Positions 1-8,298 of a DNA stretch of 29,326 bases are shown here, piece after piece. Every line of letters begins with the position of its first letter. Positions within the stretch are counted from its first letter, which is position 1. The DNA is taken from the NCBI GenBank assembly GCA_934140355.1, contig CAKPBH010000016.1:1-29326 (forward strand). Reading direction: 5' to 3'. Both the position numbers and the translations under genes were made by a program. The stretch is from an uncultured Bacilli bacterium (lineage in GTDB: Bacteria > Bacillota_I > Bacilli_A > RF39 > UBA660). The notes under the pieces are model-generated. The model made no database searches. It saw nothing but the letters and a program-made list of their open reading frames with translations, and was not told the origin of the DNA.

Positions 1-53
1 ACGCCGACGATAGCAGAATATGCAAAAATAGGAAATCGCCAATATTTTTTTAT

Positions 54-91
54 GCCCAAAACCTTTAAACATAAGGATTTGGGCTTTTTTT
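54..91 (+). terminator. Rho-independent terminator of an upstream unit
   Basis: GCCCAAA (54-60) pairs with TTTGGGC (78-84). CCTT/AAGG extends the stem after one A/A mismatch, and T7 follows from 85. It ends whatever transcript enters from the left; that gene lies outside the window. Confidence 0.85.
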
Positions 92-176
92 GTTTTATTA
101 TTAAGATTTTAAAAAAGCTATATATATGAATTATGATAGGTATTTTTTATTATGATGCTTTATTTTTTCTTGTTTG

Positions 177-185
177 TGGTATAAT
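177..185 (+). promoter_or_regulatory. Extended -10 promoter for the SDR gene
   Basis: TGG-TATAAT at 177-185 is a perfect -10 with the TGN extension. It lies 36 bases before the chosen ATG. No good -35 is seen 16-18 bases upstream, which is tolerated at extended -10 promoters. Confidence 0.6.
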
Positions 186-221
186 ATAAATAGTCTTAAA
201 ATAGAAAAGAGGAATTTGGAG

Positions 222-1001
222 ATGAAATTTAATTTTGAAGGAAAAAAAGCTTTAGTAACTGGTGGTGGCAGTGGTCTTGGAAAAGAATGTGCTCTTCTTT
301 TTGCTAAAAATGGAGCTGATGTTTTAATTGCTGATTTAATTCCAGAAAGATGTGAGGCTGTTTGTAATGAGATAAAAAAATTATCTCGAGAGGCAATTGC
401 TTATCCATTAGACGTTACAAAGCCCAATTGTGTACATGATATGTATCAAAAAATTAAAGAAATGTGGGGTAGAGTTGACTTTGTTGTTAATAGTGCTGGT
501 GTTTGTTTGACTAGTAATTTAATTGATCAAAGTATAGAGGATATTAATTCTTTAGTTGATATTAATATAAAGGGGACTATTTATTCTTGTAGGGAGGCTT
601 TGGCAATGATGAAGGAACAGCAATATGGGAAAATTGTTAATATGTCTTCTATTGCGGCAAAAAGTTGTTCTGCAAATTTTAGTGTTTATAGTTCGACAAA
701 AGCAGCTGTTTTAGCGTTAACGGCTTCTCTTGGTAGGGAAGTAGCTAAGGATAATATTAATGTGAATTGTATTTGTCCGGGAATAATTCGAACGAATATG
801 TGGGAAGATATTTTAGATCAAATGGCTGGTAGTGAAGATAATGTTCGAAATACAGTATGGGAAAATTGTAATGTAGCAACGCCTAATGGTAAGCCACAAG
901 AGCCAATTGATATTGCTAATATGACGGCATTTTTATGTTCAGATGAAGCTAGATATATTACTTCTCAGAATATTGGTGTGGATGGAGGATATACTTTTTA
1001 A
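222..1001 (+). CDS. SDR-family NAD(P)-dependent oxidoreductase
   Basis: A 259-residue classical short-chain dehydrogenase/reductase, the usual length for the family. It shows the Rossmann glycine motif TGGGSGLG (13-20), Asp38 at the end of the second strand (favouring NAD over NADP), NSAG (90-93), Asn115, catalytic Ser143, YSSTK (Tyr156, Lys160) and CPG (185-187). It should be a cytosolic enzyme that oxidises or reduces a hydroxyl/keto group. The overall look is of the FabG/sugar-alcohol dehydrogenase group, but the substrate cannot be read from sequence. The ATG at 222 is preceded by AGAGGA with suitable spacing. An in-frame TTG at 174 lies upstream of or inside the -10 box and is not a credible start. 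It is monocistronic, with its own promoter and a likely terminator, and is not obviously linked to the polysaccharide operon. Confidence 0.93.
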   Translation: MKFNFEGKKALVTGGGSGLGKECALLFAKNGADVLIADLIPERCEAVCNEIKKLSREAIAYPLDVTKPNCVHDMYQKIKEMWGRVDFVVNSAGVCLTSNLIDQSIEDINSLVDINIKGTIYSCREALAMMKEQQYGKIVNMSSIAAKSCSANFSVYSSTKAAVLALTASLGREVAKDNINVNCICPGIIRTNMWEDILDQMAGSEDNVRNTVWENCNVATPNGKPQEPIDIANMTAFLCSDEARYITSQNIGVDGGYTF

Positions 1002-1008
1002 TTTGATA

Positions 1009-1045
1009 AATAATGGTATATATTAAAAGTACTGTTATTTTTTTT
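1009..1045 (+). terminator. Probable terminator after the SDR gene
   Basis: AATAA..GTA (1009-1018) pairs with TAC..TTATT (1030-1039) around a TG/TG mismatch, and T8 follows. The stem is AT-rich and therefore weak, but it sits directly after the stop codon. Confidence 0.45.
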
Positions 1046-1246
1046 GTTATTAAATTTTTAATTTGCTATTTATTAAAATGGATTAGTAAGGAATGATGAA
1101 TTATTTATTTTATTGTATTAATAGATTTATATTGATTTAATATTTTGTTTATTTTTTGTAATATTTGTTTATTAAAATACTGATGGATATTTTAGGAAAA
1201 AATATAGTATGAATTTGTAGAAAGATTAAAAATACTTACAATTAAC

Positions 1247-1280
1247 AGGAGGTTAGAGATTCCTCTTTTTTTCTTTTTTT
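1247..1280 (+). terminator. Terminator-like hairpin in the leader region
   Basis: AGGAGG (1247-1252) pairs with CCTCTT (1262-1267), including one G·U pair, over a 9-base loop. A long T-rich run follows to about 1288. Either a terminator of a short upstream transcript or a backup terminator for the SDR unit. Confidence 0.45.
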
Positions 1281-1294
1281 TCTTTTCATTTTGG

Positions 1295-1358
1295 ATTTAA
1301 GTGGCTACTTTTTTAGAAAGTTCGTGCAAATCTAAAAAATGAGGGGAAAAACTTAAAT
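1295..1358. repeat. Nested inverted repeats immediately upstream of the EPS promoter
   Basis: The outer arms are ATTTAAGT (1295-1302) and ACTTAAAT (1351-1358). The inner arms are TTTTTTAGA (1309-1317) and TCTAAAAAA (1331-1339). Both pairs are perfect. The element ends 7 bases before the -35 box, so it would normally act as DNA (an operator or activator site) rather than as leader RNA of the downstream operon. Confidence 0.5.
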
Positions 1359-1364
1359 ATTTTG

Positions 1365-1393
1365 TAGACAAAAAAATATTTTGGTGGTAAGAT
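1365..1393 (+). promoter_or_regulatory. Promoter of the exopolysaccharide operon
   Basis: TAGACA (1365-1370), a 17-base spacer, then TGG-extended TAAGAT (1388-1393). The start codon is 28 bases further on. Confidence 0.6.
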
Positions 1394-1421
1394 AATAACC
1401 AAATTTTAAGAAGGAGGAATT

Positions 1422-2297
1422 ATGGAAGAATTAAATTTGATGGAGTTGTTGAAATATTACTTAAAAAAGTCTTATATTATTATTTTGATGACTATTTTAG
1501 TTGTATTGATTGGTTATTATTATATTGAGGAAGTACAGGTTCCTATGTATCATGGAACTACAACAATTATTTTGGTTCAAAAAAATAATGGGACAACGAC
1601 AGCGTATGAAACACAAAATGAATTAACGATTAACGAGAAATTGGTATCAACTTATAGTGAATTGATTAAATCTAGGAGGATTTTATCTCAAGTTATTAAA
1701 AATTTGAATTTAGATTTGACAGAAAGTGAGTTATCTAAAAATATTACGGTAAGTTCTGCTAGTGATACTTCAATTATTAAAATTACTGTTAGTGATGCTG
1801 ATAATAAAGAAGCAGTAGAAATTGCTAACCAAATTGCAAAGGTTTTTAAGTCAGAAATTGTTAAAATTTATGATTTAGAAAATGTAACGATTATTGATGA
1901 GGCGATTGTTGAGAATGATCCTTATAATGTTAATTTGGTTAAACAAATGTTAATTTTTGTGGTTTTAGGAGTAGGGTTATCTTGTGCAATTATTTTTGTT
2001 ATGTATTATTTTGATGGTACAGTTAAAAACAAAAAAGAGGTTGAGGAAAAATTGAATTTACCAGTTTTGGGAGAAGTTCCTGTGGCAAAGAAGTTACTTA
2101 ATCAGAAGAATAAGGAAATTCATGTGCAGAATAGTTTTAAAGTAGCAAATGAGGATTTTGAGAAGATTGATAAGACGGTATCCGTTCCTAAGAAAACGAC
2201 AAGAAAAACGGCTAATACTAAGGCTAAAACGGTTGAAAAGACAGTAAAGAGAGCTACTAAATCAACAAATAGTAAATCAAAGAAAGAGGGGGAATAA
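1422..2297 (+). CDS. Wzz/CapA-type polysaccharide co-polymerase and kinase modulator
   Basis: A 291-residue inner-membrane protein of the Wzz/CapA/YveK type. It has TM1 at about 17-35, an extracytoplasmic helical domain (about 36-174) with the family feature DPYN before the second helix (166-169), TM2 at about 175-197, and the cytoplasmic motif LPVLGEVP (213-220). The family sets chain length and activates the partner BY-kinase encoded next. Unlike its paralogue at 16416, it continues after TM2 into a long cytoplasmic tail whose last 36 residues are almost entirely Lys, Thr, Ala and Ser (from about 256). That tail could bind nucleic acid, anionic lipid or polymer, or be a phosphorylation target; its function is unknown. 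AAGGAGG lies at 1411-1417. First gene of the operon. Confidence 0.88.
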   Translation: MEELNLMELLKYYLKKSYIIILMTILVVLIGYYYIEEVQVPMYHGTTTIILVQKNNGTTTAYETQNELTINEKLVSTYSELIKSRRILSQVIKNLNLDLTESELSKNITVSSASDTSIIKITVSDADNKEAVEIANQIAKVFKSEIVKIYDLENVTIIDEAIVENDPYNVNLVKQMLIFVVLGVGLSCAIIFVMYYFDGTVKNKKEVEEKLNLPVLGEVPVAKKLLNQKNKEIHVQNSFKVANEDFEKIDKTVSVPKKTTRKTANTKAKTVEKTVKRATKSTNSKSKKEGE

Positions 2298-2298
2298 T

Positions 2299-2979
2299 AT
2301 GAATGAAGTGTTAATTAATCGTTATCCGAAATCTTCAGTTACGGAGGCTATTAAGTCTGTTCGCACTAATTTAAAATTTTCGTCAATTAATAAAAAGATT
2401 CAGACTATTTTGGTGACTAGTTCGGTTGCTAATGAGGGAAAGAGTTTTGTTTCGGCAAATTTGGCTGCATCTTTTGCTACAAATACGGATAAGGTATTGT
2501 TGATTGATTGTGATTTGAGAAGGGGGCGTCAGTTACAGTTATTTACTAATAATAATGAGCCTACGCTTGGGTTGTCTAATTTGTTGATTGATGATGATTG
2601 GAAGAAAAATTTAGGGCAATATATTAAGCCAACTGAAGTTTATAATTTAGATGTTTTAACTACTGGATCTATGCCACCAAATCCGAGTGCTTTATTGGAA
2701 AGTAAAAAAATTGAAACAGTTGTTGAACATTTGAAAGAAAAATATGATATAATAATTTTCGATACTACGCCAGTGATTGGGTTAACTGATGCTCTAGTGA
2801 TGACTAGACTTGCTGATACAGTTTTGATTGTTGCTCGTGCGAAGAAAACTTCAATGGAAACTTTAGAGGCAACAAAAGAGGCGTTAGAGAATGTCAATGC
2901 TAATATTTCTGGTATTGTTTTAAATCGAGTAGAAAATTCTAATAATAAGTATTATAAGAACTATTACGAAACGTATTAA
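2299..2979 (+). CDS. CpsD/CapB-type bacterial tyrosine kinase
   Basis: A 226-residue cytosolic BY-kinase. It carries Walker A SSVANEGKS (41-49), Walker A' LLIDCDLRR (67-75), Walker B IIIFDTTP (151-158), and a C-terminal tyrosine cluster (Tyr218, 219, 222, 223, 226) that is the autophosphorylation site in this family. It has no membrane segment, as expected when the transmembrane activator is a separate protein, here the gene one base upstream. Phosphorylation cycles control polymer assembly and export in CapAB/CpsCD systems. The ribosome binding site GAGGGGG precedes the ATG. The stop codon overlaps the next start (TAATG), indicating translational coupling with the phosphatase that reverses its reaction. 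Confidence 0.93.
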   Translation: MNEVLINRYPKSSVTEAIKSVRTNLKFSSINKKIQTILVTSSVANEGKSFVSANLAASFATNTDKVLLIDCDLRRGRQLQLFTNNNEPTLGLSNLLIDDDWKKNLGQYIKPTEVYNLDVLTTGSMPPNPSALLESKKIETVVEHLKEKYDIIIFDTTPVIGLTDALVMTRLADTVLIVARAKKTSMETLEATKEALENVNANISGIVLNRVENSNNKYYKNYYETY

Positions 2980-4364
2980 TGAAAGATATACATTCTCATA
3001 TATTGTATGGCATTGATGATGGAGCAAGATCGTTAGATGAAAGTGTAGAGATTTTAAAAAAGGCAAGTGCAAGAGGGGTTACAGACATTATCTTAACTCC
3101 TCATTATATTCATGATTCTATTTATACTGCTGATATTTCTTTGAAAAAGCGAGAATTGTTGAGGTTAAAGAGGGAATTAAAGTTATTGAATATTCCTATT
3201 AATTTATATTTGGGAAATGAAGTATATATTGATGAGTCGATTTCTTCTTTTTTGAAGGATATATCTACATTGAATGATAGTCGATATATTTTGATAGAAT
3301 TGCCTCTTCATAATAAGTGTTTAATCTTAGAGGAAGTTTTATATCAATTAAAGAAGAAAGGATTGATTCCGATTATTGCGCATCCGGAGAGGTATTCTTG
3401 TTATTATGGGGATTATCAATTTTTTGCTAATTTAATTCAAAATGGTTGTTTATTGCAGGGAAATATTGGAAGTATTTATGGTGATTATGGAAAAAAGAGT
3501 CAGAAAATGATAAAAGAGTTATTAAAAAGAGGGATGATTCATTTTATTGGTAGTGATATTCATCATAGTAGTAGTGATATTTATGATAGGAAAATAGAGG
3601 ATGATTTATTTAAGATTGTTAAAAGTAAAAAGGTGGTAGAAGATTTATTAGTTAATAATACTGATAGAGTCATTAATAATGTATTAGGAGTGAATGTTGT
3701 GAATGAGAGTGAAGTGTTAGAGTTAGAAAATAGTATTACAATTTCGAAGAAATTTTATTTTGGGATTAAGAGGATGGTTGATATATTTTTTGCATTAATA
3801 GGAATCATATTTTTATTACCTATTACATTAATTGTTAAATTAATGTATCTAATTACTAGAGATACACACAGTATTTTTTATACACAAAAAAGAGTAGGTA
3901 GAAATGGAAAGTTAATTTATATTTATAAGTTTAGAAGTATGGTACCAAATGCTGATGAAGAATTAAAAAAATTATTAAAAAAGAAAAAGTATAGAAAAGA
4001 ATGGGAAGCTAATCAAAAATTAGAAAATGATCCTCGAATTACAAAAATAGGAAAAATATTAAGAAAGACGTCATTAGATGAGATGCCCCAGTTTATTAAT
4101 GTATTAAAAGGAGATATGTCATTTATTGGTCCAAGACCTCTTATTGTTGGAGAATTGGACTCTCATAATGGAAATCATGATATATATGAAAGTGTTAGAC
4201 CAGGGATTACTGGTTGGTGGGCTGCTAATGGAAGAAGTGATATTAATTATGAGGAAAGGCTAGAATTAGAATATTATTATGCACAAAATTGTTCTTTATT
4301 ATTAGATATAAAATGTTTCTTTAAAACAATTGCAGTTGTAGTGATGAAGAAGGGGGCTAAGTAA
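2979..4364 (+). CDS. Fusion: CpsB/YwqE-type PHP tyrosine phosphatase + undecaprenyl-phosphate sugar-1-phosphate transferase
   Basis: 461 residues in two complete domains. Residues 1 to about 240 are a PHP-fold, metal-dependent tyrosine phosphatase: DIHSH (3-7), DDG (13-15), LTPH (39-42), HPERY (135-139) and SDIHH (192-196). From about 258 it becomes a bacterial sugar transferase of the WcaJ/CpsE C-terminal type: one membrane helix (about 265-290), KFRSM (317-321), DEMPQF (367-372), GPRP (384-387) and RPGITGWW (407-414). The second half should start repeat-unit synthesis by moving sugar-1-phosphate to undecaprenyl phosphate. These two functions are normally separate proteins, as in the neighbouring paralogue at 17768, where the phosphatase ends after 238 residues. 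The reading frame runs through the junction without a stop, so this looks like a real fusion tying dephosphorylation to the priming step. It overlaps the kinase gene and abuts the first glycosyltransferase by one base. Confidence 0.9.
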   Translation: MKDIHSHILYGIDDGARSLDESVEILKKASARGVTDIILTPHYIHDSIYTADISLKKRELLRLKRELKLLNIPINLYLGNEVYIDESISSFLKDISTLNDSRYILIELPLHNKCLILEEVLYQLKKKGLIPIIAHPERYSCYYGDYQFFANLIQNGCLLQGNIGSIYGDYGKKSQKMIKELLKRGMIHFIGSDIHHSSSDIYDRKIEDDLFKIVKSKKVVEDLLVNNTDRVINNVLGVNVVNESEVLELENSITISKKFYFGIKRMVDIFFALIGIIFLLPITLIVKLMYLITRDTHSIFYTQKRVGRNGKLIYIYKFRSMVPNADEELKKLLKKKKYRKEWEANQKLENDPRITKIGKILRKTSLDEMPQFINVLKGDMSFIGPRPLIVGELDSHNGNHDIYESVRPGITGWWAANGRSDINYEERLELEYYYAQNCSLLLDIKCFFKTIAVVVMKKGAK

Positions 4365-5218
4365 TGAAAAAAACAATTGATATTATTTGCCCTTTGTATA
4401 ATGCAGAGAAATTTATCGATAAATTACATATTTCTTTATTGAAACAAAAATTAGTTAAAATTAATGAAATAAAGTATATTCTTACAGAAAGTAAAGATGG
4501 TACGGAAAAATATTTGAAAAAAAATCAAATTAAGTATAAGAAGATTTGTAAGAAAGATTTTTCACATAGCTTAGTTAGGGAACAAGCTGCTATGGACAGT
4601 GTTGCAGATATTTTGGTTTTCATCACTCAAGATATTGTAATTGAAGATAATAAGTGGTTATATAATTTAACTAAAGATATTGTTAAAAATAACTGTGAAG
4701 CTGCATTTTCAAGGCAAATATCAAAGTATAACAACATAGAAAAATATACAAGAGAGAAGAATTATCCTGAAAAATCATATGTGGTTTCTAAAAAAGATTT
4801 AAATACTATGGGTCTTAAAACTTTTTTCTTTAGTGATGCTTCTAGTGCTATTAGGACGGATATTTTTAAAAAATTAAATGGATATGATAATAAAGATTTA
4901 CCAATCAGTGAGGATATGTATATTGCATATAAAATTATAATGAATGGTTATAAAATAAAGTATGAGGCTGATTCGATTGTATATCATTCGCATAATTTTA
5001 AACTGAAGGAACTGTATGATAGGTACAAATTAACTGGTAAATTTTTTAAGCAAAATAGCTATTTGAATGATTATGGAACCAATAAGTCTGGTAGTGGTTT
5101 AGCTTTATATGTATTGAAGAGATCACTTCAAGAAAAAAATTTTAAAGTATTAGTTAGATTTCCGTTTGATATGGGTACAAGATTTATTGGAATGAAAGTT
5201 GGGATGCTAGTAAAATGA
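4364..5218 (+). CDS. GT2 glycosyltransferase, rhamnosyltransferase-like
   Basis: A 284-residue GT-A fold family 2 enzyme. The order of motifs is that of the rhamnosyltransferase group: N-terminal IICPLYN (7-13), FSHSLVRE (66-73), TQD (88-90) as the metal-binding DxD equivalent, RQ (117-118), NYP (133-135), SED (182-184) and HSH (208-210). It is expected to add a sugar from a nucleotide donor to the lipid-linked repeat on the cytosolic face. The rhamnosyl assignment is by motif similarity only, and no dTDP-rhamnose genes are present in the window. It starts at the last base of the priming-transferase gene, and its stop overlaps the next start (ATGA). Confidence 0.85.
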   Translation: MKKTIDIICPLYNAEKFIDKLHISLLKQKLVKINEIKYILTESKDGTEKYLKKNQIKYKKICKKDFSHSLVREQAAMDSVADILVFITQDIVIEDNKWLYNLTKDIVKNNCEAAFSRQISKYNNIEKYTREKNYPEKSYVVSKKDLNTMGLKTFFFSDASSAIRTDIFKKLNGYDNKDLPISEDMYIAYKIIMNGYKIKYEADSIVYHSHNFKLKELYDRYKLTGKFFKQNSYLNDYGTNKSGSGLALYVLKRSLQEKNFKVLVRFPFDMGTRFIGMKVGMLVK

Positions 5219-6333
5219 AAAAAATAAAAATATGTTATATAATGAATTCTTTTAAAAATTGTGGTCCTTGTAACATTGTATTAAGTATGTTAAGAACGAT
5301 TGATAGAAAAAAATTTGATGTTTCATTATTAACGTTACTTGATGACAATGACGGTGAGTATATAAAAATACTTAATAAAATAGATATTAATGTTATAAAG
5401 TTAAATTATCCAAAATCATTAAAGACATTTTTTAAGGTTTCTGAGATTGAAAAAAAGATAGATAATTATAATTTTGATATAATTCATGTACATGGACAAA
5501 TTACAGCAATTATACTTCAAAATGTTCAATGTTATAAAGTTATAACTGTTCATAATAAATTATATGAAGATTTTAAAGGTTTGTATGGTCCGATTAAAGG
5601 TTATTTAATAAATCATTTATACATAAATGCTATGAAAAAATTTGATAGAGTAATTTCTTGTTCAAAAACTTCGTATCTAGTTTGTAAAAAATATTTAAAA
5701 AATTGTGAATTTATAAATAATGGAATTTGGTTTGAACGAAAAGATAAAAATCAATTATTAAAAATAAAAAAAGAGATTAGAAAAGAGCTTAACATACCTC
5801 AAAATGCTAAAGTTTATATTTTTGCTGGAAGATATAATAATGCAAAAAATGTTTTAACAATGTTAGATTTTTTTTCTAGAACTTTAAAGGAAAATGAATA
5901 CTTAGTTTCTTTGGGAGATGGAGAACTTTATCAAGAGTGTAAAAAATATAATTCAAAAAATATAAGACAAATTGGATTTAAAAATAATGTGCAAGATTAT
6001 ATGATTGCAAGTGATATTTATGTTTCATTTTCTTATACTGAAGGTTTTCCTGTTTCTATAATTGAAGCTCTTCATTATGGATTAACGCTTTTATTATCTA
6101 ATATTGATTCACATATAGATATTATAGATATGGGTAAAGATTTTTATATTGGTGAAAATTTTAAAAATGATGATTTTAATTCTTTTGTAGAAAAAAAAGA
6201 TTTGGTTTCTAGCAAGAAACTAAATGGTAGTATTCAATTTCAGAATAAATATTTGTCATCAGAAATAATGATGGATAAGTATCAACAAATTTATTTTAGT
6301 TTTTTTATGTCTGGATGTGATAAAAATGATTAG
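5215..6333 (+). CDS. GT4 family glycosyltransferase
   Basis: A 372-residue GT-B fold enzyme. It shows a degenerate N-terminal glycine-rich loop (GPCN, 17-20), HVHG (91-94), a second domain beginning near IFAGR (202-206), SLGDGE (232-237) and the GT4 signature E276-G-F-P...E284 (the E-x7-E nucleotide-sugar site). It is a retaining transferase predicted to extend the lipid-linked repeat unit. It overlaps the preceding gene by four bases and the next by eight, typical of a tightly coupled operon. Donor and acceptor cannot be inferred. Confidence 0.88.
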   Translation: MKKIKICYIMNSFKNCGPCNIVLSMLRTIDRKKFDVSLLTLLDDNDGEYIKILNKIDINVIKLNYPKSLKTFFKVSEIEKKIDNYNFDIIHVHGQITAIILQNVQCYKVITVHNKLYEDFKGLYGPIKGYLINHLYINAMKKFDRVISCSKTSYLVCKKYLKNCEFINNGIWFERKDKNQLLKIKKEIRKELNIPQNAKVYIFAGRYNNAKNVLTMLDFFSRTLKENEYLVSLGDGELYQECKKYNSKNIRQIGFKNNVQDYMIASDIYVSFSYTEGFPVSIIEALHYGLTLLLSNIDSHIDIIDMGKDFYIGENFKNDDFNSFVEKKDLVSSKKLNGSIQFQNKYLSSEIMMDKYQQIYFSFFMSGCDKND

Positions 6334-7267
6334 TGTCATAGTACCAATTTATAATGTTGAAAAATTTCTTCCAAAATGCATTGAAAGCATTTTAGGATCT
6401 ACATATAGAAATTTAGAAATTATATTAGTTGATGATGGCTCAACGGATAACTGTCCAAAAATATGTGATGATTATGCTAAAAAGGATTCTAGAATACAAG
6501 TTGTTCATAAAGAAAATGGCGGACTATCTGATGCGAGAAATAAAGGTATTGAGTTGGCAAAAGGAGACTATATTTCTTTTATTGATAGTGATGATTATAT
6601 TGATTCTGATTTATATTATAATGTTATCAACGAGTTTAATGACTGTGTTGATGTTGTTGTTTTTGGGAGATATATTGAATATGAGAATAAAACTATAATT
6701 TCTGTACCTCAAAAAAATTGTTTGATGACTGGAAAAGAAGCATTGATTGATTTAGCCAGTTTTAAGGGATTTGATATGGCTGCATGGGATAAGGTATATA
6801 GAAGGAAAGTTATAGGTGATTTGAGATTTCCATTTGGTAAGAAAAATGAGGATTATTATTTAACTTATAAATTATTAGATAATGCAGCAACTGTGAAATT
6901 TATTCAGAAACCGTTTTATCATTATGTTCAGAGAGAAAATAGTATAAGTAGGGGTAAAAGTATTTGCTTTGATGCTGTTGATGGAAGTATTGAAGAAGTT
7001 GAGTATGTGAAAAGAAAATATCCAGATTTGATTGATGTTGCCATTACTAATCAATTTTTTGCGTATGTGTGTATCTATAATGTTGCAATAAGACAAAAAA
7101 TAAAATTGTCTTTAGAACAAAAAAATACAATAAAAATGAATAGTAAAAAATTATTAAAATCAGTTATTAATAATAATTACTTGAGTTGGAGTAAGAAGGT
7201 ACAAGCAGTATTATTTTCGATGTCATTACGTGCTTATAAAATTTTATTTATTATAAAAAATAGATAG
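6326..7267 (+). CDS. GT2 glycosyltransferase (EpsJ-like), copy 1
   Basis: A 313-residue family 2 transferase: ISVIVPIYN (2-10), DDGS (36-39), GGLSDARN (65-72) and DSDD (87-90). I chose the ATG at 6326 because the protein then begins MISVIVP, as homologues do, with GGATG upstream. An in-frame GTG at 6317 is possible. The first 100 or so residues are strikingly close to those of the transferase at 9452, and the DNA is also similar over about 150 bases, pointing to a duplication inside the operon. The C-terminal halves differ, which suggests different acceptors. Confidence 0.9.
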   Translation: MISVIVPIYNVEKFLPKCIESILGSTYRNLEIILVDDGSTDNCPKICDDYAKKDSRIQVVHKENGGLSDARNKGIELAKGDYISFIDSDDYIDSDLYYNVINEFNDCVDVVVFGRYIEYENKTIISVPQKNCLMTGKEALIDLASFKGFDMAAWDKVYRRKVIGDLRFPFGKKNEDYYLTYKLLDNAATVKFIQKPFYHYVQRENSISRGKSICFDAVDGSIEEVEYVKRKYPDLIDVAITNQFFAYVCIYNVAIRQKIKLSLEQKNTIKMNSKKLLKSVINNNYLSWSKKVQAVLFSMSLRAYKILFIIKNR

Positions 7268-7276
7268 GGGTAAAAT

Positions 7277-8266
7277 ATGAAAAAATGTTGTTTTATTATT
7301 CCTTATTTTGGAAAATTACCAAATTATTTTCAAGTTTTTTTAAAAACATGTGAAAAAAATACTGATTATGATTGGCTGATTTTTACAGATGATCAGATTG
7401 GATTTAATATTCCCAATAATGTCATTATCAATAAGATGAGCTATCAACAATTGCAAGATGTTGTTAACAAAAAAATGGGATTCAAATGTAATTTTTCTGA
7501 ACCTCATAAGTTATGTGATTATAAGCCAGCTTATGGATATATATTTGAAGAGTATATTAAAAATTATAAGTTTTGGGGACATTGTGATTTAGATATAATT
7601 TTTGGAAATATAAATCGGTTTATAAGTGATAGAATGTTAGAAACGTATGATAAAATTTTTTGTTTAGGACACATGATTTTATATAAAAATACATATGAAA
7701 ATAATAGAATTTTTATGAAACCACTCAGAGGTAATTTACTGTATAAAAAAGTTTTTACTTCTTCTGAGACTTTGATATTTGATGAAACATTTGGTGGAAA
7801 AGAAAACATAAATTCTATTTTTGAAGAATATGGGAAGAAAATATACTGTGATGATTTATCTTTTAATATTAAAATTTTTCCTACAAAATTTGTTAGAACC
7901 AGATTTAATTATGAAACGTATAGTTATGATAATGAAAAGTATAAAGATGCATTATATGTTTGGGAGAACGGTAGTTTATTAAGATATTATAAAGAAAATA
8001 ATAAATTGAAAAAAGAAGAGTTTTTATATATGCATTTTCAACAAAGAAAGATGCAATTTGATATTGAAATATTGGATAAAACTAGATTTAAGATTGTTCC
8101 AAATAGTTTTTTGACTTTAGAAGTGTCAAAGATTGATAATGATAATTTTGAAAGGATAAGAAGACATATTATTTGCTTTCATGTAATATCAAAACAGTTC
8201 GAATGGAAAGCAAAAGCCATTCAAAAAAGATTGAAAAAGTTAAACATAAAAAAGAATAAAATTTAA
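7277..8266 (+). CDS. DUF6625-like protein, predicted GT-A glycosyltransferase
   Basis: 329 residues beginning CCFIIPYFGKLPNYF (4-18), then FTDD (36-39), YKPAYG (82-87) and HCDLDIIFGN (102-111) with a DxD pair at Asp104/Asp106. This order resembles the DUF6625 proteins found in capsule loci, which look like GT-A enzymes with a metal-binding DxD. No membrane segment is evident, and the C-terminus is Lys-rich and probably membrane-peripheral. It lies inside the operon, behind GGGG-containing Shine-Dalgarno bases. The family name is from memory of the N-terminal pattern; catalytic activity is inference. Confidence 0.7.
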   Translation: MKKCCFIIPYFGKLPNYFQVFLKTCEKNTDYDWLIFTDDQIGFNIPNNVIINKMSYQQLQDVVNKKMGFKCNFSEPHKLCDYKPAYGYIFEEYIKNYKFWGHCDLDIIFGNINRFISDRMLETYDKIFCLGHMILYKNTYENNRIFMKPLRGNLLYKKVFTSSETLIFDETFGGKENINSIFEEYGKKIYCDDLSFNIKIFPTKFVRTRFNYETYSYDNEKYKDALYVWENGSLLRYYKENNKLKKEEFLYMHFQQRKMQFDIEILDKTRFKIVPNSFLTLEVSKIDNDNFERIRRHIICFHVISKQFEWKAKAIQKRLKKLNIKKNKI

Positions 8267-8298
8267 ATTTATATTTTAAAATTGATGAGGTGTTTTAA

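Larger units (their letters stand above)
1046..1421 (+). other. Non-coding leader region before the polysaccharide operon
   Basis: No credible reading frame is seen in about 375 bases. The stretch holds a terminator-like hairpin (1247-1280), a two-level nested inverted repeat (1295-1358), and a promoter (1365-1393) followed by the ribosome binding site AAGGAGG (1411-1417). A TATAGT at 1203-1208 could start a short transcript ending at the hairpin near 1270, but this is weak. I recognise no known riboswitch class. Confidence 0.6.

Noticed and set aside
1..129. Frame open from base 1 to a TGA at 127-129, a possible C-terminus of an upstream gene
   Set aside because: It runs straight through a strong terminator stem, and no recognisable motif is seen. 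Another frame stops at 11-13, so the true upstream gene end cannot be told.
1046..1421. Riboswitch (for example cyclic-di-GMP) upstream of the EPS operon
   Set aside because: GTGCAAA and GGGGA words were suggestive, but the known consensus is not matched and the likely promoter lies downstream of the structure.
2640..2897. 85-codon minus-strand frame
   Set aside because: Lies wholly inside the tyrosine kinase gene; no ribosome site and low-complexity composition.
6429..6698. 89-codon plus-strand frame
   Set aside because: Shadow of the GT2 gene in another frame, rich in Met/Ile/Leu from AT-rich DNA.
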